Part shown: one piece after another, positions 24,871 through 33,084 of the stretch
Numbering within the stretch: position 1 is the first letter of the stretch
Layout: each line of letters opens with the position of its first letter
Source of the DNA: Oscillospiraceae bacterium
Lineage (GTDB): Bacteria > Bacillota > Clostridia > Oscillospirales > Oscillospiraceae
DNA: 64,000 bases
Direction: 5' to 3'
Assembly: GCA_017436955.1 (NCBI GenBank)
Contig: JAFSCD010000007.1
Coordinates: forward strand, 1 to 64,000
Notes under the pieces: model-generated
What the model saw: only the letters and a program-made list of their open reading frames with translations
What the model was told of the DNA's origin: nothing
Database searches by the model: none
Made by a program: the position numbers and the translations under genes

Positions 24871-25041
24871 ACCCCTCTCCTGGGGAGAGGGTGGATTTTT
24901 GCGAAGCAAAAAGACGGGTGTGGAACGGCGTGCAGTTTCGATATGGTACAAGCCTTTCGTTTCTACTTAAACTAAGTTTCCTGCCCGCATTCCACATCCG
25001 GCACGGCTAGCGCCGCGCCACCTTCTCCCCGGGAGAAGGTA
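24871..25041. repeat. Family A palindromic element, copy A2, between ruvC and ruvA
   Basis: About 171 bp. The left end has CCCTCTCCTGGGGAGAGGG, the TTTTTGCGAAGCAAAAA hairpin and GGTGTGGAACGG. The right end, inverted, has TTCTCCCGGGGAGAA, a GGCGCGGC...GCCGTGCC hairpin and GGATGTGGAATG. It interrupts the ruv operon and has no ORF. Confidence 0.75.
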
Positions 25042-25088
25042 TCTGTCTCCCCTCAAAAGGGAAGTAAGTATAAAAGGAGGACTCTCCA

Positions 25089-25688
25089 ATGCTATATTAC
25101 GTTTCCGGTCCGGTTGCGGTTCTGGAGCCCGGGCTTGCGGTCATCGACTGCAACGGTGTGGGCTACGGCTGCCGCGTCACCGCCTATACCGCGGCGCAGC
25201 TGAAGATGAATCAAACTGCCCGGCTTTATATCACCGAATCCATCCGGGAGGACGCCTTTGATCTGTACGGATTCATCAGCAAGGAGGAGCAAAATTGCTT
25301 CGAGCTGCTGACCACCGTCAACGGCGTAGGTCCCAAGGCTGCCATGTCCATTCTTTCCGCAGGTCCGCAAAATTTCACGCTGGCAGTTATGACCGGTGAC
25401 GAAAAGCTGCTGACCGCAGCCCAGGGCATCGGCAAAAAGATCGCCCAGCGCATCATTCTGGAGCTGAAGGATAAGATCGGCGGCAGCAGCGCAGAGCTGG
25501 ATTTCTCCGGCCCCACCGTAGCTGCCCCGGCGCAGGTCACCGGCAACGCCACGCTGGCAAGAGCCGCCCTGCAGGAACTGGGCTACAGCCCTGCCGAGAT
25601 CCAAAGCGCGCTGAAAGGCGCCCCTGCTGACGCCTCCACCGAGGAGCTGGTCCGCTTCGCCCTCCGGGCAATGGTGATGAAGGGATAA
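25089..25688 (+). CDS. ruvA: Holliday junction branch migration protein RuvA
   Basis: 199 aa with the N-terminal OB fold (MLYYVSGPVAVLEPGLAVID), the helix-hairpin-helix motifs LLTTVNGVGPKAA and AAQGIGKKIAQRI, and a C-terminal RuvB-binding domain (ARAALQELGYSPAEI). It tetramerises on four-way junctions. AAAGGAGG precedes the ATG. Confidence 0.97.
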   Translation: MLYYVSGPVAVLEPGLAVIDCNGVGYGCRVTAYTAAQLKMNQTARLYITESIREDAFDLYGFISKEEQNCFELLTTVNGVGPKAAMSILSAGPQNFTLAVMTGDEKLLTAAQGIGKKIAQRIILELKDKIGGSSAELDFSGPTVAAPAQVTGNATLARAALQELGYSPAEIQSALKGAPADASTEELVRFALRAMVMKG

Positions 25689-25794
25689 ATCATCTTCCCC
25701 ACAAAAATGCACTTTCGGCGGGGGCTTGCTCCCGCCGTCAAGATAATCTTAACCACAAGAAATACCCCTACATATATGAACCTAGGAGTTTATT

Positions 25795-26835
25795 ATGAGT
25801 ATAGAATTCTCCGACGAACTGAACACAAGCCCCATCATATCCCCCACCTTTTCTCCCCAGGATGCCGGTGAGATCGGTCTGCGTCCCAAGCTGCTGTCGG
25901 ACTATACCGGTCAGGAAAAAGCCAAGGACAATCTGTCCGTTTACATCGAAGCCGCACGGCGCAGAAACGAGCCGCTGGATCACACTCTGCTCTACGGTCC
26001 TCCCGGTCTGGGTAAGACCACCCTTGCCGGCGTTATCGCCAACGAAATGGGTGCGGGTATCCGCATCACCTCCGGTCCCGCCATCGAAAAGCCCGGTGAT
26101 CTGGCAGCGCTGCTGACCAACCTAAACCCCGGCGATATTCTGTTCATCGACGAGATCCACCGCTTAAACCGGGTGGTAGAGGAGATCCTCTATCCGGCGA
26201 TGGAGGATTTTGCCATCGACATCATCGTGGGTAAGGGTCCCAGCGCCAATTCCATCCGCCTCGATCTTCCCAAGTTCACCCTGGTGGGCGCAACCACCCG
26301 GGCAGGTCAGCTTTCCGCACCGCTGCGTGACCGTTTCGGCGTATCTCTTCGGCTGGAGCTGTACACCAGGGAGGAGCTGGCACGGATCGTCACCAGAAGC
26401 GCCACCATTTTGGGTATGGATATCGACCCCGAGGGCGCTATGGAGATCGCATCCCGCAGCCGCGGCACGCCCCGTATCGCCAACCGGTTCCTGCGCAGAG
26501 TCCGTGACTTTGCCACCGTTCTGGGCGACGGCACCATCACCAAGGAAGCCGCCGATCTGGCGCTTTCCCGGCTGGATGTGGATCAGCTTGGTCTTGACAC
26601 CATCGACCGCCGGATGCTCACCGCCATTATCCGCAATTACGGCGGCGGTCCCGTAGGTCTGGAAACGCTGGCCGCCACCATCGGCGAGGAAGCGGTGACG
26701 CTGGAGGACGTGTATGAGCCCTACCTGATGCAGCTGGGCTTCCTTACCCGCACGCCCCGGGGACGCTGCGTTACCCAGCTTGCCTACGATCATCTGCACA
26801 TTCCCTATAGCGGTCAGACCCAATTTGACATCTGA
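25795..26835 (+). CDS. ruvB: Holliday junction branch migration helicase RuvB
   Basis: 346 aa AAA+ ATPase. Walker [12 protein letters not shown], Walker [11 protein letters not shown], sensor 1 GATTRAG, and the C-terminal winged helix ending in [11 protein letters not shown] are all visible. It drives branch migration with RuvA. A 106-nt spacer with a GGCGGGGGCTTGCTCCCGCC hairpin (25718-25738) separates it from ruvA; AGGAG precedes the ATG. Confidence 0.97.
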   Translation: MSIEFSDELNTSPIISPTFSPQDAGEIGLRPKLLSDYTGQEKAKDNLSVYIEAARRRNEPLDHTLLYGPPGLGKTTLAGVIANEMGAGIRITSGPAIEKPGDLAALLTNLNPGDILFIDEIHRLNRVVEEILYPAMEDFAIDIIVGKGPSANSIRLDLPKFTLVGATTRAGQLSAPLRDRFGVSLRLELYTREELARIVTRSATILGMDIDPEGAMEIASRSRGTPRIANRFLRRVRDFATVLGDGTITKEAADLALSRLDVDQLGLDTIDRRMLTAIIRNYGGGPVGLETLAATIGEEAVTLEDVYEPYLMQLGFLTRTPRGRCVTQLAYDHLHIPYSGQTQFDI

Positions 26836-26902
26836 AACGCCCGATTGTGCATAAAAACCCTGCATTTTCGTGAAAACTTGTAAAGTTTTTATGAATTTGC
26901 GA

Positions 26903-26931
26903 TTGACATTTCGTATTATATTGTTTATAAT
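26903..26931 (+). promoter_or_regulatory. Consensus sigma-A promoter of the zinc-ribbon gene
   Basis: TTGACA at 26903-26908, 17-nt spacer, TATAAT at 26926-26931. A leader of about 95 nt with a GTGGC/GCCAC hairpin (26939-26951) follows. Confidence 0.88.
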
Positions 26932-27032
26932 TCTTTTTGTGGCATCGCCACATATATTATTGACTCCGCGTTATGACCATTTGTTTTAAGTTGGCGATCA
27001 CGGGGCAAACAACCGAAGAGAGGTATTTCCAA

Positions 27033-27311
27033 ATGTACGAAGACAAGACTTTAGTTTGCAAAGAGTGCGGCAATGAGTTCGTATTCACCGCCGGTGAGCA
27101 GGAGTTCTACGCAGAGCGCGGCTTCCAGAATGAGCCCCAGCGCTGCAAGGCCTGCCGCGACGCTCGTAAGAACGCCAGCCGTGGTCCCCGTGAGTTCTTC
27201 ACTGCTACCTGCGCACGTTGCGGTGGCGAGGCAAAGGTTCCCTTCGAGCCCAAGTCCGACCGTCCCGTATACTGCAGCGAGTGCTTCGCTCAGATGCGCG
27301 CAGAGGGCTAA
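27033..27311 (+). CDS. Zinc-ribbon protein with CxxC pairs
   Basis: 92 aa. It begins MYEDKTLVCKECG and has CRDAR, CARCG and CSEC further on: four CxxC-like knuckles that make two zinc-ribbon units. The family (zinc-ribbon domain containing protein, often with PRECKACR-like or QRCKACR motifs) is widespread in Clostridia and has no proven function. The perfect promoter and the long leader suggest high or regulated expression. The start at 27033 follows AGAGAGG. It ends in its own terminator. Confidence 0.85.
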   Translation: MYEDKTLVCKECGNEFVFTAGEQEFYAERGFQNEPQRCKACRDARKNASRGPREFFTATCARCGGEAKVPFEPKSDRPVYCSECFAQMRAEG

Positions 27312-27324
27312 TTGCAAAAAGCTG

Positions 27325-27356
27325 ACAGGGCTGGTTTTCCAGCCCTGTTTGTTTTC
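27325..27356 (+). terminator. Intrinsic terminator
   Basis: ACAGGGCTGG / CCAGCCCTGT stem (27325-27348) followed by TTTGTTTT. Confidence 0.9.
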
Positions 27357-27377
27357 GCTCTGTTGGTTTACATAACA

Positions 27378-27476
27378 TCAGTTTTTCCTGCGGTTTTCCA
27401 TCTTCCCCGATTGAATGACCGGGGGCTTGGGGTCAGCGACCTCCCAGGTAATGGGCTTTTTCTCATCCTGCTTCAT
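27378..27476 (-). CDS. Possible small protein, 32 aa
   Basis: A 33-codon frame downstream of the transglutaminase gene. It starts with ATG after AAGGAAGGG (8 nt spacing) and reads MKQDEKKPITWEVADPKPPV followed by a Lys/Arg-rich end. It is acidic then basic, with no membrane segment and no recognised family. The ribosome site is the main support. It lies 61 nt behind the previous stop and could be a last gene of the moxR unit. Confidence 0.45.
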   Translation of the reverse strand: MKQDEKKPITWEVADPKPPVIQSGKMENRRKN

Positions 27477-27537
27477 CGTTTTTCCCTTCCTTTCTGTCTT
27501 AACTTTCCGCAGAAAGGAAAAAGTATGCGTCAAACGC

Positions 27538-28863
27538 TTACCGCAGGGGCAATTCGGGAATCGCCCGTTTTCGCGGCGGCTCCCTTGCCTTTATCAGCGC
27601 GCTGTATTCTGCTTTCTCCGCCGCCGTTAATCCATCCCGGCTGAATGTGGCTTTTTGCCGAAGCTCTTTTATCCGGGAATCGTCACGCCGCCTGAGGCGA
27701 GACAGCAAAAGCAGCGCAAATATCGCCAAGCTCGGCAGCACCCACAGTATCCCGGCGGTGTTGCCTTCTTTATTTTCCGCCATTTCCGGCACGGTAGAAG
27801 CCTCCACCGTGGGCGTGACCTCCAGGAGCTGCCAGCGCTGACCGTCCCAGTATTCCACCCAGGCGTGGGCATCGCTGCCGGTCACCGTTTTGCGCAGCCC
27901 TGCCTGCAGCCGCACCACATAGCCGGTGACAAGCCTTGCCGGGATCCCGGCGCAGCGCAGCAGCACCACCCCGGCACTGGCAAAATGGATGCAGTAGCCC
28001 TGCCCGTTCTGCGCAAAATTGCGGACGAAATCCCCGTTTTCCGGCATTTGCGCTGCCGCTTCGTCATATTTCGCCATTTGCCGGACATAGTCAGCGATCT
28101 GCGCCACCGATTTCCCCTCCACCAGTGTCTGCGCCCAGGCTTTCGTGCTTTGGGGAAGCTGCAGACACCGCTGTGAAGGCTGCCGCGTCACGTCGCAAGC
28201 CGCAAATACCATATTCCTGTTCGCTCTGGCTTCCACTGCCACCTCCCCCACCGGCTCCCAAACCGACCAGCCGTTCTGCGCCGATGCCTGCCAGAACATA
28301 CCCTCATACACCTCGAACACCTGACCGCGCAGGTACAGAAGCTGGCTGTCGGATGCCACCGCATCCAGCACCGCCTGCCTGCTTTCCTCCCGATGACCCA
28401 CCGTCAGATCCAGCCGCACCTGACCGGGTCGCCGGAGAAGCAGCTGCAGATGCTGCATCAGACCATCATACCGATGAGGCGGAAACAGACAAAATACCAC
28501 AAGAAAGCAAAGTGCCACCGGCACCATGGCACGCCGTTTCCGGCGTTTGGGAAGGGGCATATTCCGTTCTTCCCGAACCAATAATTTCCCGGTTTTTGCC
28601 GCATACTTCCAATGCACCCCACCGGGGGAATCCCCCGGACGGTATGCCCGAAGCCCATGATCCAGCTCCATCCGCTTCTTTTCCGGCAGGGAGAACAATC
28701 CAAGAGCATCTGCCTCTCCCAAAACCGCGCTGATCGCTACCGATACCAGCGGCGCCGCCGCCACCGTCAGCACCGCCACCCAGGTGATCCAGCCCGAAAA
28801 CACACAATGCAGCCCCAGGCTGCCGGCAAGCGCCGCCAGATACACCAACCACCGCCTTCTCAT
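27538..28863 (-). CDS. Transglutaminase-like membrane protein with a DUF58-type segment
   Basis: 441 aa. Two membrane helices at the N-terminus and one or two near residue 95-110 surround a DUF58-like stretch (LRAYRPGDSPGGVHWKYAAKTGKLLVRE). Next comes an extracytoplasmic transglutaminase core with GYCIHFASAGVVLLRCAGIPARLVTGYV (catalytic Cys) and DAHAWVEYWD (His, Asp). A final membrane helix and a basic tail follow. In related operons DUF58 and transglutaminase proteins are separate genes; here they are merged and shortened. The ATG at 28863 overlaps the moxR stop (ATGA). Likely part of a MoxR-chaperoned envelope complex. Confidence 0.8.
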   Translation of the reverse strand: MRRRWLVYLAALAGSLGLHCVFSGWITWVAVLTVAAAPLVSVAISAVLGEADALGLFSLPEKKRMELDHGLRAYRPGDSPGGVHWKYAAKTGKLLVREERNMPLPKRRKRRAMVPVALCFLVVFCLFPPHRYDGLMQHLQLLLRRPGQVRLDLTVGHREESRQAVLDAVASDSQLLYLRGQVFEVYEGMFWQASAQNGWSVWEPVGEVAVEARANRNMVFAACDVTRQPSQRCLQLPQSTKAWAQTLVEGKSVAQIADYVRQMAKYDEAAAQMPENGDFVRNFAQNGQGYCIHFASAGVVLLRCAGIPARLVTGYVVRLQAGLRKTVTGSDAHAWVEYWDGQRWQLLEVTPTVEASTVPEMAENKEGNTAGILWVLPSLAIFALLLLSRLRRRDDSRIKELRQKATFSRDGLTAAEKAEYSALIKAREPPRKRAIPELPLR

Positions 28864-29756
28864 TTCAGCTTCGGGGTTCTTACCCACCTTGTGATCCGGC
28901 GCAGGCAGGTTTCCGGAGCGCCCCGGGCGAGGATCCGGTGGGAAACGCCCCGCAAAAACGCCGCCTGCACGTCCTCCGGTATCACGAAATCCCTGCCCTG
29001 CAGCCGAGCCCGAGCTTTGGACAGTGCCATCACAGACCGGGTCGCCCGGGGGCTGCCGCCACGCAGGATAAAGGGCGATTTCCGGGTAGTTGCCATCAGC
29101 TTCACCGCATACTCCGCAACCGTTTCTTTCATATATGTATCGGCAACCGTTTTTTGCATTTTCATCAATTCCTCCGGTGTGATCACCTGCCCCACCGTGC
29201 CTGCGTGCCGCAAGCCCAGCTGCATTTCCTCCGCTTTTGGCGGATAGCCCAGCCGCAGCCCGACGGCAAACCGATCCAGCAAATTATCCGGCAGCGGCTG
29301 GGTGCCGGCAGCATCCATAGGATTTTGGGTGGCGATCACCGCGAAAGGCTGCGGCAGCCCACGGCTCACGCCGTCCACCGTCACCTGATTTTCCTCCATA
29401 GCCTCCAAAAGCGCCGATTGCGTCCGGGAGGTGGCGCGGTTTAATTCATCCGCCAGAAACAGATTGCACATGACAGGTCCTTTTTTGTACACCATTTCCC
29501 CCTTTTCCGGCATACAGTAGCCCACCACATCCGCCGGCAGCACGTCCGACGTGAACTGCACCCGACCCAGCGCCATTCCCAGCGCCTTTGCCAGCGCTGC
29601 CGCAAGGGTGGTCTTTCCCACGCCGGGGATGTCCTCCAGCAGAATATGCCCTCTTGCCAGGATCGCCGTCAGACACCACAAAACGGCATCCTCCTTGCCC
29701 ACGATCGCCTGCCCCACCTGCCGCGTAAGCTGCTGCGCAAAATCCACCAGCTCCAC
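28860..29756 (-). CDS. MoxR-family AAA+ ATPase
   Basis: 298 aa. Walker A EDIPGVGKTTLA, Walker B LFLADELNRA, and sensor ATQNPMDAAGT are present, with the C-terminal helical lid. MoxR proteins act as chaperones for assembly of DUF58/VWA or metal-containing partners. The GTG at 29756 is chosen because GAGGTG precedes it by 6 nt; the frame is open to a TTG at 29786, but that codon sits too close to a TATAAT box. It is first in a two-gene unit with the transglutaminase. Confidence 0.85.
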   Translation of the reverse strand: MELVDFAQQLTRQVGQAIVGKEDAVLWCLTAILARGHILLEDIPGVGKTTLAAALAKALGMALGRVQFTSDVLPADVVGYCMPEKGEMVYKKGPVMCNLFLADELNRATSRTQSALLEAMEENQVTVDGVSRGLPQPFAVIATQNPMDAAGTQPLPDNLLDRFAVGLRLGYPPKAEEMQLGLRHAGTVGQVITPEELMKMQKTVADTYMKETVAEYAVKLMATTRKSPFILRGGSPRATRSVMALSKARARLQGRDFVIPEDVQAAFLRGVSHRILARGAPETCLRRITRWVRTPKLK

Positions 29757-29918
29757 CTGATTCACCTCATTTGCGTAATGATGCAATATTATACGGCAGA
29801 CCGCTTGCCTATTGCCGTCGCAACCTGGAGGTTTCTACCATTTTTTATATTGCGTATTGCATTTTACCGCAAAAATCGTTATGATATAATCAGAAGACTA
29901 CCGAGTGAGGTGATCTCT

Positions 29919-30560
29919 ATGTTTTCCGGCTTCAGCCCCGAAACCGTGGACTTCCTTTGGGGCATACGAATGAACAACAACCGGGAATGGTTTCAGGCCA
30001 ATAAGCAGCACTATATCGACGCTCTTTATGAGCCCATGAAGGCGCTGGGTCAGGAGCTGTTCGTACCCTTTGCGGACAGACCCGGCAACATTTTGAAAGT
30101 CAGCCGCATCTACCGGGACGCCCGGATGCACCACCCCCTGCCCTATAAGGAAAGTCTTTGGATCTGCATCCGCGCAGACGTGGAGTGGTGGGCGGAAAAC
30201 CCCTGCCTTTTCTTCGAGATCAATCCCGAAGGTGTGGACTACGGCTTTTTCTACTGGAAGCCCCCGGTCTCCGCGCTGGAAAATTTCCGCCGGGAGATCT
30301 CCGCGCATCCCCAAAAATTTCTGAAGCTGATCCGCTCTGCCGAAGCCGCCACCGGCATCGGCGTCACCGCGGATTGCTATAAACGCCCAAAGCCCACTGA
30401 AAACAAGGCGCTTACCCCCTATTTTGCTTGGAAAGGCGCCATCAGCTGCATCCGCCACGAAGATTTCAGCGAAGCAACCTTTGGTCCGGAGCTTGCAATC
30501 CGGGTGCGCCAAATGTTGGAGCAGCTGATCCCTGTGTACGAATTTTTCCACAAGTTTTAA
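29919..30560 (+). CDS. DUF2461 family protein
   Basis: 213 aa. The family phrases NNNREWFQANKQHY, KVSRIYRDARMHHPLPYKESLWI, and FFEINPEGVDYGFFYW are visible. DUF2461 (TIGR02453) is common and its function is unknown. A GAGTGAGGTG site precedes the ATG at 29919, and a TATAAT at 29884-29889 with TTTACC 16 nt before it may be the promoter. It is followed by dapA after 11 nt, so the two are probably cotranscribed. Confidence 0.85.
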   Translation: MFSGFSPETVDFLWGIRMNNNREWFQANKQHYIDALYEPMKALGQELFVPFADRPGNILKVSRIYRDARMHHPLPYKESLWICIRADVEWWAENPCLFFEINPEGVDYGFFYWKPPVSALENFRREISAHPQKFLKLIRSAEAATGIGVTADCYKRPKPTENKALTPYFAWKGAISCIRHEDFSEATFGPELAIRVRQMLEQLIPVYEFFHKF

Positions 30561-30571
30561 GGAGATAGATT

Positions 30572-31459
30572 ATGAAAAATACGATTTTTAAGGGTATGGC
30601 AACCGCCCTGGTTACCCCTATGACCACCACCGGCGTGGACTATGACAATCTGGCACGGCTTATTGATTTCCAGCTGGAAAACGGCATTAACGCCCTGGTC
30701 GCCGTGGGCACCACCGGCGAAAGCGCCACCTTAAGCCCCGAAGAGCGCAAGGCGGTCATCCGCTTCACCGTACAGTGGGTAAACGGCCGTGTTCCCGTGA
30801 TCGCCGGTACCGGCACCAATAACACCGCTCACGTACTGGACTACACACGCAGCGCCTGCGATGACGGCGCCGATGCCGTTCTGGTGGTGACGCCCTACTA
30901 CAACAAGGCCACCCAGTCCGGTCTTTACGCCCACTACAGCGCCGTTGCCGAAGTGTCCGACAAGCCCATCATTCTTTACAATGTTCCCTCCCGTACCGGC
31001 TGTAATCTGCTGCCCGAGACCGTTGCACGGCTGGCCGACCACGAGAAGATCGTGGCTGTCAAGGAAGCCAGCGGCAATATGAGCCAGGCTGTGGAAATTT
31101 TCACCCGCTGCGGCGATAAGATCGACGTCTACTCCGGCGAGGACGCCATCACCGTCCCCATGGTGGCTATGGGCGGCGCCGGCGCCATCAGCGTGCTGTC
31201 CAATGTAGTTCCCAAGCTGTGCGTGGAGATGACCGATGCCGCCTTTGCCGGCGATTTTGCCACCGCATCCGCGCTGCAGTGCAAGCTGCTGCCCCTGACC
31301 AATGCGCTGTTCAGCCAGGTCAATCCCATTCCTGCCAAGGCTGCCGTTTCCGCTATGGGTTTCGGCGAAGAGATCCTGCGCCTGCCGCTGACCAAGCTGG
31401 AAGAGCCTATGCGCACCAATCTGTTTAACCAGATGCGCGCTCTGGGAGTGAAGGTATGA
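30572..31459 (+). CDS. dapA: 4-hydroxy-tetrahydrodipicolinate synthase
   Basis: 295 aa. TTGESATLS binds pyruvate (Thr-Thr pair), YNVPSRTGCN carries the proton-relay Tyr, and VKEASGNMSQ holds the Schiff-base Lys. First enzyme of lysine/diaminopimelate formation from aspartate semialdehyde and pyruvate. GGAG stands 7 nt before the ATG. Followed by dapB with a 4-nt overlap. Confidence 0.97.
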   Translation: MKNTIFKGMATALVTPMTTTGVDYDNLARLIDFQLENGINALVAVGTTGESATLSPEERKAVIRFTVQWVNGRVPVIAGTGTNNTAHVLDYTRSACDDGADAVLVVTPYYNKATQSGLYAHYSAVAEVSDKPIILYNVPSRTGCNLLPETVARLADHEKIVAVKEASGNMSQAVEIFTRCGDKIDVYSGEDAITVPMVAMGGAGAISVLSNVVPKLCVEMTDAAFAGDFATASALQCKLLPLTNALFSQVNPIPAKAAVSAMGFGEEILRLPLTKLEEPMRTNLFNQMRALGVKV

Positions 31460-32175
31460 GAGCGGTCATTTGCGGCGCCAACGGCGCTATGGGCAAGCTG
31501 ATCGACGGCATTTTGGGCGACGAGGTCTGGGGTCGCGTCAGCATTGACGGCGAAAACGGCGTTCCCAAGACCTTTGCTGAACTGGGCAAAGTGGATGCCA
31601 ATATGATCATTGACTTTTCTCACCACGCCGCCATCGCTGATGTGTTGAATTATGCCATTTCCCTGAATTGCCCCGTTGTCATCGGCACCACCGGCCATAC
31701 CGCCGCCGAAAAGGAGCTGATCTACGAAGCTGCCAAGCAGATCCCTGTATTCTATTCCGGCAATATGAGCCTGGGCATCGCTGTGCTGTGCCGTCTGGCA
31801 AAGCAGGCTGCCAGCTTTTTCCCCGATGCGGATATTGAGATCGTAGAGGCCCATCACACCCGGAAGGTGGATGCCCCCAGCGGCACCGCCCTGATGCTGT
31901 TCAACGCCATCAAGGAGGTGCGTCCCGAGGCTGTTGCCAACTGCGGACGTGCCGGTGAAGGCAAGCGCACCAAGGAGGAGATCGGCATTTCCTCCCTGCG
32001 GCTGGGTAACGTGGTCGGTGTACACGAAATTCACATCCACACCGCCACCCAGAGCTTAACTTTGCGCCACGATGCCATCACCCGCGCGATGCTGGCCGAC
32101 GGTGCTGTGGATGCCGCCCGATTTATCGAATGTAAGCCCAAGGGTCTTTACAATATGGAGTCCATTCTGGGCTGA
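31456..32175 (+). CDS. dapB: 4-hydroxy-tetrahydrodipicolinate reductase
   Basis: 239 aa. The nucleotide-binding N-terminus CGANGAMGKLI, the EAHHTRKVDAPSGTAL catalytic block (His and Lys) and the GEIGISSLR-like end (here EEIGISSLR) are diagnostic. It reduces the DapA product with NAD(P)H. It overlaps dapA by 4 nt and dapF follows after 9 nt. Confidence 0.96.
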   Translation: MRAVICGANGAMGKLIDGILGDEVWGRVSIDGENGVPKTFAELGKVDANMIIDFSHHAAIADVLNYAISLNCPVVIGTTGHTAAEKELIYEAAKQIPVFYSGNMSLGIAVLCRLAKQAASFFPDADIEIVEAHHTRKVDAPSGTALMLFNAIKEVRPEAVANCGRAGEGKRTKEEIGISSLRLGNVVGVHEIHIHTATQSLTLRHDAITRAMLADGAVDAARFIECKPKGLYNMESILG

Positions 32176-32184
32176 GGAGCTTTT

Positions 32185-32958
32185 ATGAAGGTTTGGTATA
32201 TGAACGGCGCCGGCAACGACTTTGCGGTGATCGACGCCCGGGGTCTTGCGCCTGACTACACCCGGCTGGCGCTGGAGCTGTGCAGGCAAACCGGTGCTGA
32301 CGGCTTTATGGCGGTGGATAATTCCGAAATTGCGGATTTCAAGCTGCATTTTTATAATGCCGACGGCTCCCGGGGTGAAATGTGCGGCAACGGCAGCCGC
32401 TGCATCTGCCGCTTCGCTTACGAGCAGGGTATTGCCGGTGAAAGTATGACCGTGGAGACCGATGCCGGCATCGTCTGTGGCAAGCGGCTTTCCGAAAGCC
32501 TGTATCAGGTGAAGCTGAATAACCCCGGCATTGTGGATCTTGTCCGCAAATCCGATGTGGCGTATATCGAGCTGGGTGATCCCGGCGTACCCCATGCCGT
32601 CATGGAAATTCCGGGCTTAACCTGGGATATGCGTGAAGCTCTGCGGGAACAAGCGAAAGCGCTTCGTTACGATCCTTCCTTCCCCAAGGGCGCAAATGTG
32701 AATTTTTACACCTGGCTGGACGAAAAGACCGTCCGTATCCTGACCTACGAGCGGGGTGTGGAGGATTACACCCTGGCCTGCGGTACCGGCAGCGCTTCCA
32801 CAGCGGTAGTGCTGTGGCTGCGTGGTCTGCTGCCGGACGGCAAGCTGACGGTCAAAAACCCCGGCGGCGACCTGGCGGTTGCCATCGAAGGCAGCAACGC
32901 CGTCGAAACCCTCTGGCTGGAGGGTCCCACCGAAGTCGTAAAAGAATTTGAGATATAA
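32185..32958 (+). CDS. dapF: Diaminopimelate epimerase
   Basis: 257 aa. It begins MKVWYMNGAGNDFAVID; the two catalytic cysteines are in EMCGNGSRC and LACGTGSAS. It makes meso-diaminopimelate for peptidoglycan and lysine. Last gene of the dap unit, followed by a strong terminator. dapH/dapL and lysA are not in the window. Confidence 0.96.
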   Translation: MKVWYMNGAGNDFAVIDARGLAPDYTRLALELCRQTGADGFMAVDNSEIADFKLHFYNADGSRGEMCGNGSRCICRFAYEQGIAGESMTVETDAGIVCGKRLSESLYQVKLNNPGIVDLVRKSDVAYIELGDPGVPHAVMEIPGLTWDMREALREQAKALRYDPSFPKGANVNFYTWLDEKTVRILTYERGVEDYTLACGTGSASTAVVLWLRGLLPDGKLTVKNPGGDLAVAIEGSNAVETLWLEGPTEVVKEFEI

Positions 32959-32992
32959 AAAAGAGATGTCCTCTTGGACATCTCTTTTTTGT
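32957..32992 (+). terminator. Intrinsic terminator of the dap operon
   Basis: AAGAGATGTCC / GGACATCTCTT stem followed by a T run. Confidence 0.92.
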
Positions 32993-33022
32993 TGCAATAT
33001 TTAGCACCGCACCGAAGGATTA

Positions 33023-33077
33023 TCGTAGGGGAGGATGCCCACATCCGCCCGATATACCCTCTCCCGGGGAGAGGGTA
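33023..33077. repeat. Partial family C and family A repeats
   Basis: 33023-33050 holds GTAGGGGAGGATGCCCACAT with CCGCCC, one half of family C; 33055-33077 is a lone family A hairpin 1 (ACCCTCTCCC / GGGAGAGGGT). They lie between dapF and the convergent folC. Confidence 0.6.
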
Positions 33078-33084
33078 TCAGGAA

